Assembly (NCBI RefSeq): GCF_000785105.2
Contig: NZ_CP018906.1
Coordinates: forward strand, 558,001-622,000
DNA length: 64,000 nt
DNA from: Lentilactobacillus curieae
GTDB taxonomy: Bacteria > Bacillota > Bacilli > Lactobacillales > Lactobacillaceae
Reading direction: 5' to 3'
Part shown: positions 33,115 through 42,273 of the stretch, piece after piece
Layout of the letters: every line of letters begins with the position of its first letter
Position numbering within the stretch: the first letter of the stretch is position 1
Notes under the pieces: model-generated
Seen by the model: the letters and a program-made list of their open reading frames with translations, nothing else
The model's database searches: none
What the model was told of the DNA's origin: nothing
Translations under genes and position numbers: made by a program

Positions 33115-34497
33115 TTATTTGTCGTAATTAGTCATGTCGATTGGCACAACCCATGCGTCAAATTGTTCTTCAGTAATTTCGCCAGACTTCAATGCTGCTT
33201 CTTTCAATGTAGTACCGTCTTTTTGGGCTTGTTGAGCTATTACAGCACTGTCGTGGTAACCAATGTGTGGTGACAATGCAGTAACGGTCATCAATGAGTT
33301 TTCAACTAACTCTTCCATTCTTTCAGCGTTAACTGTCATGCCGGCAATCATCTTGTCAGCAAAGCCAATTTCAGTACCTGCCAATAATTCAGCTGATTCA
33401 AGGAATGCACTGATTAATACTGGTTTGTAAACGTTCATTTCAAAGTTACCTTGGCTTGATGCAATATCAACAGTTACGTCGTTACCCATAACACGGGCAG
33501 CTGCCATTGTGATTGCTTCTGCTTGGGTTGGGTTAACCTTACCAGGCATGATTGATGAACCAGGTTCGTTAGCTGGTAAGTTTAATTCACCATATCCGGC
33601 ACGAGGACCACTACCTAAGAAACGAACATCGTTAGCAATCTTCATTAAATCACTTGCTAGTGTCTTGAAGGCACCGTGAACAACGTTTAGTCCAGAGTGA
33701 TGTGAAAGGCCATAGAACTTGTTTGATTCTGAAGTGAACTTAATGCCGTAGATTTCAGTCATCTTTTCAGCGATGATTTTTGAGAAATGAGGGGCGGCGT
33801 TCAAACCAGTTCCAACAGCAGTACCACCCATTGCTAATTCGCCAAGGGTTGGTGCTAATTGGTTAAGGTATTCCAAATCATGTTCCAAAGCACTCTTCCA
33901 ACCACTGATTTCTTGACCAAATGTCAATGGCACAGCGTCTTGAAGGTGGGTCCGGCCGATTTTAACAACGTCCCAGTACTTCTTTTGTTTCTTATCTAAT
34001 TCGTCGATCAAGTGTTGAGTTGCCTTCTTTAAGTCTTCAACGGCAACTGCTGCAGTAATGTTCATTGCAGTTGGGAAAATATCGTTTGAACTTTGACCAT
34101 GGTTAACGTCATCGTTTGGCAAGATTTCAATATTAGGATTGATCTTAGCTGCCATGTGAGAAACAACTTCGTTAGTGTTCATGTTAGTTTGAGTACCTGA
34201 ACCAGTTTGGTAGATAACCAATGGGAAGTCTTTACGCAAGTCTTCGTCACTAAGAGCCAACAAACTATCAATAGCTTCGATAATTAAGTCAGCTTTTTCA
34301 GCTGCAATTGCCTTTTCTTCTTTGTTAGCTTGAGCAGCAGCCTTCTTAATTTGAAGCAATGCCTTGATCATTTCCAATGGCATCTTTGAGCCAGTTGGGA
34401 AGTTGTTACGGCTACGTTCAGTTTGTGCGCCCCAAAGTGCGTCAGCGGGAATTTGTACGGGGCCTAGAGTGTCTTCTTCAGTACGATATTCTGTCAT
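33115..34497 (-). CDS. fumC: Fumarate hydratase class II
   Basis: 460 residues with the fumarase/aspartase signature GSSIMPGKVNPTQAE, SGTQTNMNTNEV, and NDDVNHGQSSNDIFPTAM. Interconverts malate and fumarate; here it supplies fumarate for FrdA. ATG 34497 follows AGGAGG; the frame extends to 34533 without a site. First gene of a five-gene operon: fumC, frdA, transporter, two FMN reductases. Confidence 0.96.
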   Translation of the reverse strand: MTEYRTEEDTLGPVQIPADALWGAQTERSRNNFPTGSKMPLEMIKALLQIKKAAAQANKEEKAIAAEKADLIIEAIDSLLALSDEDLRKDFPLVIYQTGSGTQTNMNTNEVVSHMAAKINPNIEILPNDDVNHGQSSNDIFPTAMNITAAVAVEDLKKATQHLIDELDKKQKKYWDVVKIGRTHLQDAVPLTFGQEISGWKSALEHDLEYLNQLAPTLGELAMGGTAVGTGLNAAPHFSKIIAEKMTEIYGIKFTSESNKFYGLSHHSGLNVVHGAFKTLASDLMKIANDVRFLGSGPRAGYGELNLPANEPGSSIMPGKVNPTQAEAITMAAARVMGNDVTVDIASSQGNFEMNVYKPVLISAFLESAELLAGTEIGFADKMIAGMTVNAERMEELVENSLMTVTALSPHIGYHDSAVIAQQAQKDGTTLKEAALKSGEITEEQFDAWVVPIDMTNYDK

Positions 34498-34548
34498 GAT
34501 GTATCCTCCTATTTCTGGACAAACGATTAACATTATTTACAAACAAAT

Positions 34549-34576
34549 GATATATTTCACAAGGTGCTATAGTCAA
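34549..34576 (-). promoter_or_regulatory. fumC promoter
   Basis: Minus strand TTGACT (34576-34571), 16 nt, TATATC (34554-34549). Confidence 0.6.
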
Positions 34577-34834
34577 CCATTTAGCAATCTATAAAGATTA
34601 CTTATAACGCCACAACCCCCTTGAACACGGCATTCTTGTTATTCGCCGTTTATGTACACTAGCGATAGCGACCCAGCCAAAGTCGTTGATACCACTACGA
34701 TTGATCACGATTTCACATCAATATTTAAAAAAATGTGAGCTACTGCCCTCCCATCTAAATTTGCTCAAAAAAATACCCCAAACCGGCAGTTCGACAACTA
34801 ACAGAATGGAGCACGAAAAAAATTCACTTTTTCT

Positions 34835-34863
34835 AGTATAGCTAATGTAGGCGGGTGGGTCTA
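34835..34863 (-). promoter_or_regulatory. Promoter-like element upstream of fumC
   Basis: Minus strand TAGACC, 17 nt, TATACT. A closely similar element lies at 49416-49444. It is about 340 nt from fumC; between it and the fumC promoter (34577-34834) I see no gene, only AT-rich sequence. It may give a long-leader fumC transcript. Confidence 0.35.
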
Positions 34864-34879
34864 GGAGAAAATGGATAAA

Positions 34880-35671
34880 TCAGACATTTTCTTGGCCACC
34901 CTTATATTCCCTAAATTGATACAGCAACAATTCCATAATCACTATCATTGAAACATGTGATGTGATTTCAATTTTCTTGTCGTGAATCTCGTCAGAAAAT
35001 ACGTATAGATTATAATCGCTTAGATTTTGAATACTATTGTTGTTAGCCCCCGTCACTGAAACGAGGGAAGCAAAGTCACACTGGTTTTTGATAACCTGAA
35101 TAATCCGGATCAGCTCTTGGTCATCCCCCGAATAACTCATCACAAACACAAGGTCATCCTTACCAATATTTCGGTAGGCCAACTTCCGTTGCTCAAAATT
35201 TTTAGGAAAGACTACCAGAAATCCTTCTAGGGTATACAAGTATTCAACGTACTCTGCCGCATACTTGCTGAATCCCTTCGCAAAGATAAAGATTTTTGGT
35301 CGGTTCATCATCAGTTCACAGAGGGAGTTCAGTTTGTTATCGTCCAAAACCCTGACGGTTTCCTCAATATTCTTGAGGTATTCTTCGCGGTAATCAGATT
35401 GCTTCATGTCAAAGGTAGCAGTAGCTGCTGGCTTTTCTTGGTCATTTAAAACTGTATATTTGATCACAGTCGTAAATTCACTATAACCAGAAAAACCAAT
35501 TTTACGGACAAACCTTAGGAACGTGGTTGTGGACACAAAACACGCCGCAGCAACTTCCCGAATGTTTTGGTTATGGATCTCGTTCATGTGCTTAATAACG
35601 TAATCCAAAATTTCATATTCATTTTTAGTTAGTTTCTCAATGTTTGGATTAATTATTTCAAAAAAATTCAT
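34880..35671 (-). CDS. RpiR/MurR family transcriptional regulator
   Basis: 263 residues: N-terminal HTH_6 domain (LTKNEYEILDYVIKHM, then REVAAACFVSTTTFLRFVRKIGFSGYSEF) and a C-terminal SIS domain (about 110-240) that usually binds a phosphosugar. It lies 12 nt after aguA2 and is cotranscribed with it. RpiR-type regulators occur with agmatine deiminase operons in lactobacilli, so it likely controls the ptcA operon; a sugar-phosphate ligand would link it to carbon status. Confidence 0.88.
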   Translation of the reverse strand: MNFFEIINPNIEKLTKNEYEILDYVIKHMNEIHNQNIREVAAACFVSTTTFLRFVRKIGFSGYSEFTTVIKYTVLNDQEKPAATATFDMKQSDYREEYLKNIEETVRVLDDNKLNSLCELMMNRPKIFIFAKGFSKYAAEYVEYLYTLEGFLVVFPKNFEQRKLAYRNIGKDDLVFVMSYSGDDQELIRIIQVIKNQCDFASLVSVTGANNNSIQNLSDYNLYVFSDEIHDKKIEITSHVSMIVIMELLLYQFREYKGGQENV

Positions 35672-35682
35672 ACTGGATCCCC

Positions 35683-36771
35683 TTATTTCGGAATGCTAGC
35701 TACGATTGAATGGATATTTCCCCCACCGAGTAACAACTCTCGGCAATAGATAGGGATAATCTTATGGTCTGGGAACAGCTCACTAAACGTTTTAATGGCC
35801 ACAGCATCCTGTTCATCATTAAACGTTGGCAGGATGACCGCCCCATTAACAATGTAAAAGTTAACATAAGAGGCTACCAATCGATCCCCAGGATACCTAG
35901 GCAATAAGCCATTAACCGGATCGACCCCTTCACTTTCACCATCGCTAGCGTACATTGGTGAAGGAATTTGGATTTTATGAATCTTCAACCGGTTACCGTT
36001 TGCGTCAGTAGCAGCCTCTAAAGTCTGCAATGCTGCCCGTGAAATCTGGTACTGTGGATCATTCTCATCATCAGTCCACGTCAACACGACCTCACCTGGT
36101 TTAACAAACCGAACCATGTTGTCAATGTCACCGTTGGTTTCATCCATATAGTAACCCTGTTCAATCCAAATAATCTGTTTTACGTTCAAATAGTCCTTCA
36201 ACAGTTGCTCAACGGCTTCCTTTTGAACCACGCCATTACGCCCTTCTGACATAACTGACTCTTCCGTCAAGATCAGTGTCCCTTGACCATCAGTTACAAA
36301 ACCACAGCCTTCGAGCACAAAGTCATTGTGATAATAGTCAATCCGGTTAAGTTCACACACTTTTTTGGATACCAGATTGTCTTGGTCCCATGGGAAATAG
36401 AGCCCATCAAACAAGCCACCCCAGGCGTTAAACTCCCAGTCGATTGCCCGTATATTCGTGCCATTCTTCAAAAAAGTTGGTCCTAAATCCCGAAAGAAAG
36501 CATCGTTGTAACTCATCTCGACTACCCGAACATTGGTATTCTCAAACACACTGTGAGCGTGTTGATATTGCGATCGGTTAACCAACATTGTTACTGGTTC
36601 GACTTCACTAATGTGTTTAGCAATCTCTGCGTAAACTTTTTGTGCCGGCTTACCCCCTTCACGCCAGTTATCCGGTCTCATTGGCCACAACATATATGAC
36701 TCAGAATGTTGATTCCATTCGGGTGCTAGGTGGTAATTATCCTGTTTTGGAACTGTCCCTTTGATTTCCAT
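35683..36771 (-). CDS. aguA2: Agmatine deiminase homologue AguA2, catalytic residues lost
   Basis: 362 residues, full-length agmatine deiminase/peptidylarginine-deiminase fold, clearly paralogous to AguA1. Two catalytic positions differ: the nucleophile Cys of GGGNIHC is Ser355 (GGGNIHS), and the His of TNGHVDN is Asp215 (TNGDIDN). [10 protein letters not shown] is also altered to LEGCGFVTDG. It is therefore very probably unable to deiminate agmatine. The frame is intact, so it is maintained. It is separated from arcC by a terminator and grouped with the RpiR gene, which suggests a regulatory or scaffolding role; this is inference. Confidence 0.9.
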   Translation of the reverse strand: MEIKGTVPKQDNYHLAPEWNQHSESYMLWPMRPDNWREGGKPAQKVYAEIAKHISEVEPVTMLVNRSQYQHAHSVFENTNVRVVEMSYNDAFFRDLGPTFLKNGTNIRAIDWEFNAWGGLFDGLYFPWDQDNLVSKKVCELNRIDYYHNDFVLEGCGFVTDGQGTLILTEESVMSEGRNGVVQKEAVEQLLKDYLNVKQIIWIEQGYYMDETNGDIDNMVRFVKPGEVVLTWTDDENDPQYQISRAALQTLEAATDANGNRLKIHKIQIPSPMYASDGESEGVDPVNGLLPRYPGDRLVASYVNFYIVNGAVILPTFNDEQDAVAIKTFSELFPDHKIIPIYCRELLLGGGNIHSIVASIPK

Positions 36772-36789
36772 TTCATTTCACCCCGTTGA

Positions 36790-36817
36790 TATTTAAATCA
36801 TACCATTAATTATGCAA
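36790..36817 (-). promoter_or_regulatory. Candidate aguA2-rpiR promoter
   Basis: Minus strand TTGCAT (36817-36812), 16 nt, TAAATA (36795-36790), right behind the arcC terminator. Confidence 0.35.
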
Positions 36818-36849
36818 AAAGAATCGGGCTTTTGGCGACCCGATTCTTT
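36812..36849 (-). terminator. Terminator after arcC, inside the agmatine cluster
   Basis: AAAGAATCGGG pairs with CCCGATTCTTT around 10 nt; the minus strand continues with TTTTTGC. It splits the cluster into ptcA-aguD-aguA1-arcC and aguA2-rpiR. Confidence 0.8.
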
Positions 36850-36857
36850 CTAAAGTT

Positions 36858-37814
36858 CTAGTTTTTAACCGTTTCACTAACTGCGTGAATGATGGTTCCC
36901 TCAGTTCCCTTGATGATGTCTTTAACATCTTCTAGGTCGCCGATTACGGCTGGGTTGCCAGTTGCATTGACAAAGTCAACAGCTGCCTGAACCTTAGGAA
37001 GCATGCTTCCCTTTGCAAACTCATCGTTAGCAATGTGTTCTTCGATTTCACTTACGGCAACGTCGTGAAGTTCAACTTCATCTGGCTTGCCAAAGTTATA
37101 GAAGACTCCGCCAACTGATGTCAGAATGATCAGCTTGTCGGCATCAACTAGCTGAGCAATCTTCGAGGCACTAAAGTCCTTGTCAATTACGGCTTCTTTA
37201 CCAACTAACTTGCCATCTTTGCGAACAACGGGGATTCCGCCACCACCAGAAACGATGGGAACGATTCCTGCGTCAACCACAGTCCGAATTGCTGAGTACT
37301 CATTGATTTCAACTGGTTTTGGTGAAGGAACAACTCTTCGGTAACCACGGCCAGCATCTTCCATCAAATTCCAATCAGGATGTTCTGCCCGAATTTCAGC
37401 TACTTGGTTTTCTTTATAGAAAGGTCCAATGGGCTTTGAAGGGTTAGAAAATGCAGGGTCATCGTCATCAACGATTGTCTGGGTAATGATTGCCATTACG
37501 TCCTTGTTGATTCCGCGTTTTGCCAACGCTTCCTTCATTGCGTTTTGGAACCAGTAGCCAATGCTACCTTGAGTCATTGCCCCACAAGTATCCAATGGCA
37601 TTGCGGGATTTTCAGTTGAATCCGAGTTGATTTGCTGGAGTAACAAGTTCCCAACTTGGGGACCGTTTCCGTGGGTAATGATCAACTGATCACCATTTTC
37701 CACAAAGTTTACTAATTGTTCAACGGTTTCTTCAACCGCTTTTCTTTGTGCTTGTGCAGAAGCATCCTTTGAAAGAATTGCGTTTCCACCCAAAGCGACT
37801 ACGATTTTTGCCAT
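36858..37814 (-). CDS. arcC: Carbamate kinase
   Basis: 318 residues, amino-acid kinase family: VVALGGNAIL at the N-terminus, THGNGPQVGNLLLQQ, and GGGGIPVV. It converts carbamoyl phosphate from putrescine carbamoyltransferase plus ADP into ATP, CO2 and ammonia, the energy-yielding step of agmatine fermentation. GAGGTG precedes the ATG; 14 nt after aguA1. Confidence 0.95.
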   Translation of the reverse strand: MAKIVVALGGNAILSKDASAQAQRKAVEETVEQLVNFVENGDQLIITHGNGPQVGNLLLQQINSDSTENPAMPLDTCGAMTQGSIGYWFQNAMKEALAKRGINKDVMAIITQTIVDDDDPAFSNPSKPIGPFYKENQVAEIRAEHPDWNLMEDAGRGYRRVVPSPKPVEINEYSAIRTVVDAGIVPIVSGGGGIPVVRKDGKLVGKEAVIDKDFSASKIAQLVDADKLIILTSVGGVFYNFGKPDEVELHDVAVSEIEEHIANDEFAKGSMLPKVQAAVDFVNATGNPAVIGDLEDVKDIIKGTEGTIIHAVSETVKN

Positions 37815-37828
37815 ACTTACCTACACCT

Positions 37829-38926
37829 CTATTTGCCCAGCGGAACTTGTTGGGTGATGCAGTGAATGTTTCCACCACCAAGGAGGATTTCACGTGCATA
37901 AACACCAACGATTTCACGGTCTGGATATAGTCTTTGTAACGTTTCTTTAGCTTTTTGGTCCATTGGATCGTTAAATTCAGGATAGATGATTGCGCCGTTT
38001 GCAGTGTAGTAATTTACATAGCTAGCTGCCAATCTGTCGCCTTCTTGGCGAGGAAGGGTTCCGTCGACTGCGTCAACGCCTTCACTTTCTTCCTTAGTGA
38101 TTTTAACTGGGGTTGGTAAGTAAATCTTCTCAACCTGAATCTTACGGCCTTGAGCGTCAGTTGCGTTTGATAAAATATCATAATTTTCTTTTGAAATGGC
38201 GTATTGAGGATCGTTCTCATCGTCAGTCCAAGCAAGGGCAACTACCCCTGGACGGACAAAGTTTGCAATGTTGTCAACGTGACCATTAGTTTCGTCATTG
38301 TAAATCCCGTTCTTCAACCAAATGACCTTATCAAGGTTCAAGTATTCTTTAAGAATGCTTTCGATTTGGTCCTTTGAAAGTTGTGAGTTACGGCCATCTG
38401 AGAGCAAGCACTCTTCAGTGGTAATCAATGTTCCTTCACCATCAACGTGGATTGAACCACCTTCAAGGATGAAGTCATCTAAGCGGTAACGGTCGGCATG
38501 TTCTAATTCGGTGATCTTTTGGGCAACACGGTCATCCTTATCCCATGGGAAGTAAAGGCCATCAACCAGGCCACCCCAAGCATTGAAAGTCCAGTCGACT
38601 CCCCGAATTTCACCATCGTCGTTGGTAACAAACGATGGACCACAGTCTCGAACCCAAGAGTCATCGTTTGAAATTTCTACAACTTCAACATCGTCTGGCA
38701 ACATGTGGCGTGCATTTTCGTATTGTGCATCTGAAACCCCAACAGTTACGTGTTCAAATTTTGAAATTGCCTTAGCCACGTTTACAAATGTATGTTGGGC
38801 TGGCTTGCCTCCATTTCTCCAGTTGTCAGGACGTTCTGGCCAAAGAATGTAGACGCCTTTATGAGGTTCAAACTCGCCGGGCATTCTGAAGCCGTCTTTT
38901 TTAGGAGATGATTGTAAAGTGTTCAT
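37829..38926 (-). CDS. aguA: Agmatine deiminase AguA1
   Basis: 365 residues with the complete active site: Asp in VRDCGPSF, Glu in LEGGSIH, His216 and Asp218 in TNGHVDN, and the nucleophile Cys356 in [11 protein letters not shown]. Hydrolyses agmatine to N-carbamoylputrescine and ammonia, raising internal pH. AGGAG upstream; between aguD and arcC in the operon. This is the functional copy of the two. Confidence 0.96.
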   Translation of the reverse strand: MNTLQSSPKKDGFRMPGEFEPHKGVYILWPERPDNWRNGGKPAQHTFVNVAKAISKFEHVTVGVSDAQYENARHMLPDDVEVVEISNDDSWVRDCGPSFVTNDDGEIRGVDWTFNAWGGLVDGLYFPWDKDDRVAQKITELEHADRYRLDDFILEGGSIHVDGEGTLITTEECLLSDGRNSQLSKDQIESILKEYLNLDKVIWLKNGIYNDETNGHVDNIANFVRPGVVALAWTDDENDPQYAISKENYDILSNATDAQGRKIQVEKIYLPTPVKITKEESEGVDAVDGTLPRQEGDRLAASYVNYYTANGAIIYPEFNDPMDQKAKETLQRLYPDREIVGVYAREILLGGGNIHCITQQVPLGK

Positions 38927-38928
38927 AT

Positions 38929-40335
38929 CTAGTTCGCTCCTTTGTCATGCGCTATTTTTGAATCAACTTTTGGTTGTTGAATTTTATCTTGCTTTTCTGA
39001 ATGAGCAATGCAGATTTCGCCAATGATTACCGTGATGATCGTTCCAATCAGAATTGGGCCTTTGTCGTTGATTTCACTTGCTGAGCCGTTTAGAGGGATA
39101 GCTGTAAAAATCAAAGTGATAATCAGTAAGGTAACTGGAATCCAAGTCATAAGGTTAATCATGAACTTGTTGCCAGGAACTCTAAATGGTCTTTCAGTAT
39201 TAGGGTCATCTTTTCTGAGTTTCCAGAATGCTGGGAACATCAAGATGTAAGAGCCTAGCAAGGCCACCACGTTAAGTGAGAAGAAGGCCCAGAACAAGTC
39301 GGGATTTGGAATCAATGGGGCTGCAATTACTAGTACTGCGGCAATCACACCATTCAGTACGGTTGCTCCAGTAGGCATTTCTGTCTTCTTATTAATCTTA
39401 CCAAAGATACTTGGTAAATCATGGTTCTTGGCTGCGTATGAAGCAACATAGTTAACTCCGGCTGACCAGGAGATCAGGTTGGCAGCTAATGTGTACATGA
39501 ATAAGAAGGCGATTAAAACAACGAACCAGTTGTGTTGACCAACTAAGAGAAGAATTGAGTCCATCAATCCACCTGATGCTGATAAACTGCTTGCTGGAAT
39601 TGCGACACCCATTCCAAATGCTGCAAAGACATAGAAGAAGGCAATCAGAATTCCACCCCAGATAATGGCTTGGGGAATTTGTTTCTTAGGGTTTGGCATG
39701 TCACTGGCCATCGTTGTAACGACCTCAAATCCAAGGAAGTTAAATAGGATAACTGAGATGTAGCTCAAACTCTTTAAGTCAAACTTAGGTAACATGGTTG
39801 AAACTGTGAACTTGCTGGCAACCCCTTTAGTGACCGCCACGTAAATTCCCAAAATACCTAAACTCATGATAATTACAATCTTGGCAATCGCAGCTAAGTT
39901 AAGGATCCACTTGCTGTCTGCGATTGGATAGCAACAAATCAACGTGATTACTGCGATAAAGATAAGTTGAATCGCCACGTTTGTCCACGTGCCCATCTTA
40001 ACCTGGAAGGTTTGTTCAATCACTCCAGTGAATAGGACGGCCAAACTCGCCATCCAGATTGGAAAGTTGATCCAGTAGAGCCAGGCAGCACGCCCGCCCC
40101 ACTTTTTACCAAATGCTTTTCTTACCCAGTCATAGATTCCACCATCATCATCATAAGTGGTTCCGAGTTCAGCGGAAATCAATCCGTATGGTAAGAAGAA
40201 AAGAATCAATAACGCTATCCACCAAAAGAATTGTGATGGTCCAATTGCTGCTGCAGGGGCGACCGATTCAACAACCAGTACGACTACGACAGCCATTAAA
40301 ACTGCATCAAACAGTCTAAATTTTTTCTTTTCCAT
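38929..40335 (-). CDS. aguD: APC family amine antiporter, agmatine/putrescine exchanger
   Basis: 468 residues, twelve membrane segments, amino acid-polyamine-organocation family ([16 protein letters not shown] in the first segment; [27 protein letters not shown] in the sixth). Position between ptcA and aguA1 identifies it as the agmatine-putrescine antiporter. ATG 40335 follows AGGGGTG; an in-frame ATG at 40344 is less well placed. Confidence 0.9.
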   Translation of the reverse strand: MEKKKFRLFDAVLMAVVVVLVVESVAPAAAIGPSQFFWWIALLILFFLPYGLISAELGTTYDDDGGIYDWVRKAFGKKWGGRAAWLYWINFPIWMASLAVLFTGVIEQTFQVKMGTWTNVAIQLIFIAVITLICCYPIADSKWILNLAAIAKIVIIMSLGILGIYVAVTKGVASKFTVSTMLPKFDLKSLSYISVILFNFLGFEVVTTMASDMPNPKKQIPQAIIWGGILIAFFYVFAAFGMGVAIPASSLSASGGLMDSILLLVGQHNWFVVLIAFLFMYTLAANLISWSAGVNYVASYAAKNHDLPSIFGKINKKTEMPTGATVLNGVIAAVLVIAAPLIPNPDLFWAFFSLNVVALLGSYILMFPAFWKLRKDDPNTERPFRVPGNKFMINLMTWIPVTLLIITLIFTAIPLNGSASEINDKGPILIGTIITVIIGEICIAHSEKQDKIQQPKVDSKIAHDKGAN

Positions 40336-40373
40336 TATTTTCACCCCTAGTTGAGGAATCGAATCGCCTCACA

Positions 40374-41408
40374 TTAGAATGTGGAGTTATCAACTCTTTC
40401 TAATAGCATTTGTTTCAAAGTAGGATCGTTTAATCCGTCTAATTCTGATTCAGTGTAGTTCATTGTTGGTGTCATCAAGTAAACAAGTAATGCTCTCATG
40501 GCAGTCAAACGGTTTTCGGCCTCATCCCAAGCGATTGATGCTGGTGAGTCGATTACGCTATCAGTAACTTCTTCGCCACGGTTAGCTGGCAAGCAGTGCA
40601 TGAACATTGCGTGTGGAGCAGCCTTTGCCATTAATTCGTCGTTTACTTGGTACTTAGGGAAGAAGATCTTCATTCTTTCGTCGTATGAAAGTGGTGCTTC
40701 ATACAAGCCATACCATACGTCGGTGTAAACAAAGTCTGCATCCTTCATTGCTTCGTCAGCATCTTCAGTGATGGTGATTGTTGAGCCTGACTTTTCAGCG
40801 TTCTTCTTGGCGATTGCCAATTGTTTTTCGGGGACTTGGAAGCCTTCTGGGCCAAATTGAACGAAGTCCATACCCATCTTAGAAGCCATGAACATCATTG
40901 ATACACAAACTTGAGTTGCGTCACCAACGAAGACTACTTTACAGTCGCTAAGGCGTTTGCCTGAAGGTAAGTGTTCTGCCATGGTGATGATGTCGCCCAT
41001 TTCTTGGGTTGGATGGTTGTAATCACTCATACCGTTAAGAACTGGAACAGTTGCAGTTTGAGCAAGCTTTTCAACAGTTTCGTGCTTGGCAACCCGAGCC
41101 ATCAAGATGTCTACTAAACGTGAAAGAACAATTGCTGTGTCACCTAATGATTCGCTTTCAGCACTTCCTAAATGAATTTGACCTGGTGCAAGGTATTGAG
41201 CATGACCACCAAGTTGAGTCATTGCAGTTTCGAATGAAACTCGAGTTCTAGTTGATGATTCTTCGAAGATCATTCCTAATGTTCTGTGTGAAAGTAAATC
41301 TGGGTAGTTCCCATCTTTGATATCCTTCTTGATTTGGATACCTAATTTGATCATGTATTGGATTTCTTCTTTGGTGTATTCGTTAGTATCGATAAAGTCG
41401 CGTTTCAT
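40374..41408 (-). CDS. ptcA: Putrescine carbamoyltransferase
   Basis: 344 residues, transcarbamylase fold: carbamoyl phosphate loop [27 protein letters not shown]. The segment [14 protein letters not shown] is typical of putrescine carbamoyltransferases rather than ornithine enzymes. It phosphorolyses carbamoylputrescine to putrescine and carbamoyl phosphate. ATG 41408 has AGGAG upstream. First gene of the agmatine operon; a cre site lies in its leader region. Confidence 0.94.
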   Translation of the reverse strand: MKRDFIDTNEYTKEEIQYMIKLGIQIKKDIKDGNYPDLLSHRTLGMIFEESSTRTRVSFETAMTQLGGHAQYLAPGQIHLGSAESESLGDTAIVLSRLVDILMARVAKHETVEKLAQTATVPVLNGMSDYNHPTQEMGDIITMAEHLPSGKRLSDCKVVFVGDATQVCVSMMFMASKMGMDFVQFGPEGFQVPEKQLAIAKKNAEKSGSTITITEDADEAMKDADFVYTDVWYGLYEAPLSYDERMKIFFPKYQVNDELMAKAAPHAMFMHCLPANRGEEVTDSVIDSPASIAWDEAENRLTAMRALLVYLMTPTMNYTESELDGLNDPTLKQMLLERVDNSTF

Positions 41409-41487
41409 AATGAGCATCTCCTAAAATTTTTATTTTTTGGTTGTTCAGAAATTCTCGAGTATTTCTTTATGGCTTAAATATAAATTA

Positions 41488-41501
41488 TGTAAGCGCTAAA
41501 A
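41488..41501. promoter_or_regulatory. cre site of the agmatine operon
   Basis: TGTAAGCGCTAAAA matches the CcpA operator consensus at 13 of 14 positions, about 80 bp upstream of ptcA. Carbon catabolite repression of this operon is known in other lactic acid bacteria. Confidence 0.65.
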
Positions 41502-41561
41502 TCTAGTCATATCAACGGCTTTGACGCTTTTTGGTGGGGTTAGGATTTTGTTCCAAATCGC

Positions 41562-41573
41562 GGAACATGTTCC
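41562..41573. promoter_or_regulatory. Palindrome upstream of ptcA
   Basis: GGAACATGTTCC is a perfect 12-bp palindrome, with another GGAACA 7 bp away on the minus strand. Candidate operator for the agmatine operon regulator; not matched to a known box. Confidence 0.35.
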
Positions 41574-41609
41574 ACCTGCCTATTAAGTTGAGCGTTTAAC
41601 TATGATTAA

Positions 41610-41642
41610 ACAAAAAAATCACGACCTGAGAAGGTCGTGATT
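41610..41642 (-). terminator. Terminator of the pentapeptide-repeat gene
   Basis: ATCACGACC pairs with GGTCGTGAT; minus strand continues with TTTTTTTG. Confidence 0.85.
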
Positions 41643-41664
41643 GGGGAGAGGTATGTGAGTTTTG

Positions 41665-42258
41665 TTACATGATTTCCACACCAAACATCGTTATCAACAA
41701 ACTTGCCTGGTACGCATTGATTTTAAGCCCTTTTAACCTAGTTGGATCAACTACCAAATCATTGAACGTGGCTGTACTTAAGTCGACACCCTTCAAGTTA
41801 GTATCTAGAAAATCAATACCGTCAACCACACAGTTATCGAACTTCAGTCCTTTGACCACTTTGACGTCTTGAAATGATGACTCGATTAGGTCACAATCGA
41901 TGAATTTGCTTTGCTCAATCTTGGTTTCACTGAAGTTTGAGTACAGTAACTTGCAGTTTGCGAACTTGGTTTTCAACAACTTGGTTCCTACAGAAAAATC
42001 CGTTCCCGTCATTAAAGATCCCGTAAACTCGCAGTCCACAAAATAGCTACGGTGGAACGTCTTATTGGGTAGCGAGCAATTGATGAACTTGACGTCAGTC
42101 CAATCAACACCGTCAAAGTCGTCCTGTTCAAACGCACAATGGTTGAAAACAACGTCTTGGACCATCGTCTTTTCGTTGGCTGGGCTAAAGGTACAATCTT
42201 GGTACTCGTTATCAGCTTCGATATCATCGAATGAAAGGTGCTCGTTAGTGTACGTCAT
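41665..42258 (-). CDS. Pentapeptide repeat protein (Qnr/McbG-like)
   Basis: 197 residues made mostly of A/C/S-D/N-L/F-x-x repeats, e.g. DCTF, NHCAF, INCSL, VDCEF, ANCKL, IDCDL, DNCVVDG, forming a right-handed beta helix. Some such proteins mimic DNA and protect gyrase from quinolones; the real role here is unknown. It follows the ClC gene in the same direction by 15 nt, so the two are likely an operon. Confidence 0.88.
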   Translation of the reverse strand: MTYTNEHLSFDDIEADNEYQDCTFSPANEKTMVQDVVFNHCAFEQDDFDGVDWTDVKFINCSLPNKTFHRSYFVDCEFTGSLMTGTDFSVGTKLLKTKFANCKLLYSNFSETKIEQSKFIDCDLIESSFQDVKVVKGLKFDNCVVDGIDFLDTNLKGVDLSTATFNDLVVDPTRLKGLKINAYQASLLITMFGVEIM

Positions 42259-42273
42259 GCAGTGAATTCTCCT

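Noticed and set aside
34871-34951. 26-residue plus-strand ORF with AGGAG-AAA-ATG, faintly like an Fst-type toxin
   Set aside because: It overlaps the end of the rpiR gene on the other strand, has no -35, and its upstream sequence is better explained as a minus-strand promoter element shared with 49416-49444.
40113-40354. Plus-strand ORFs opposite aguD
   Set aside because: Shadow frames of the hydrophobic aguD coding sequence without start signals.
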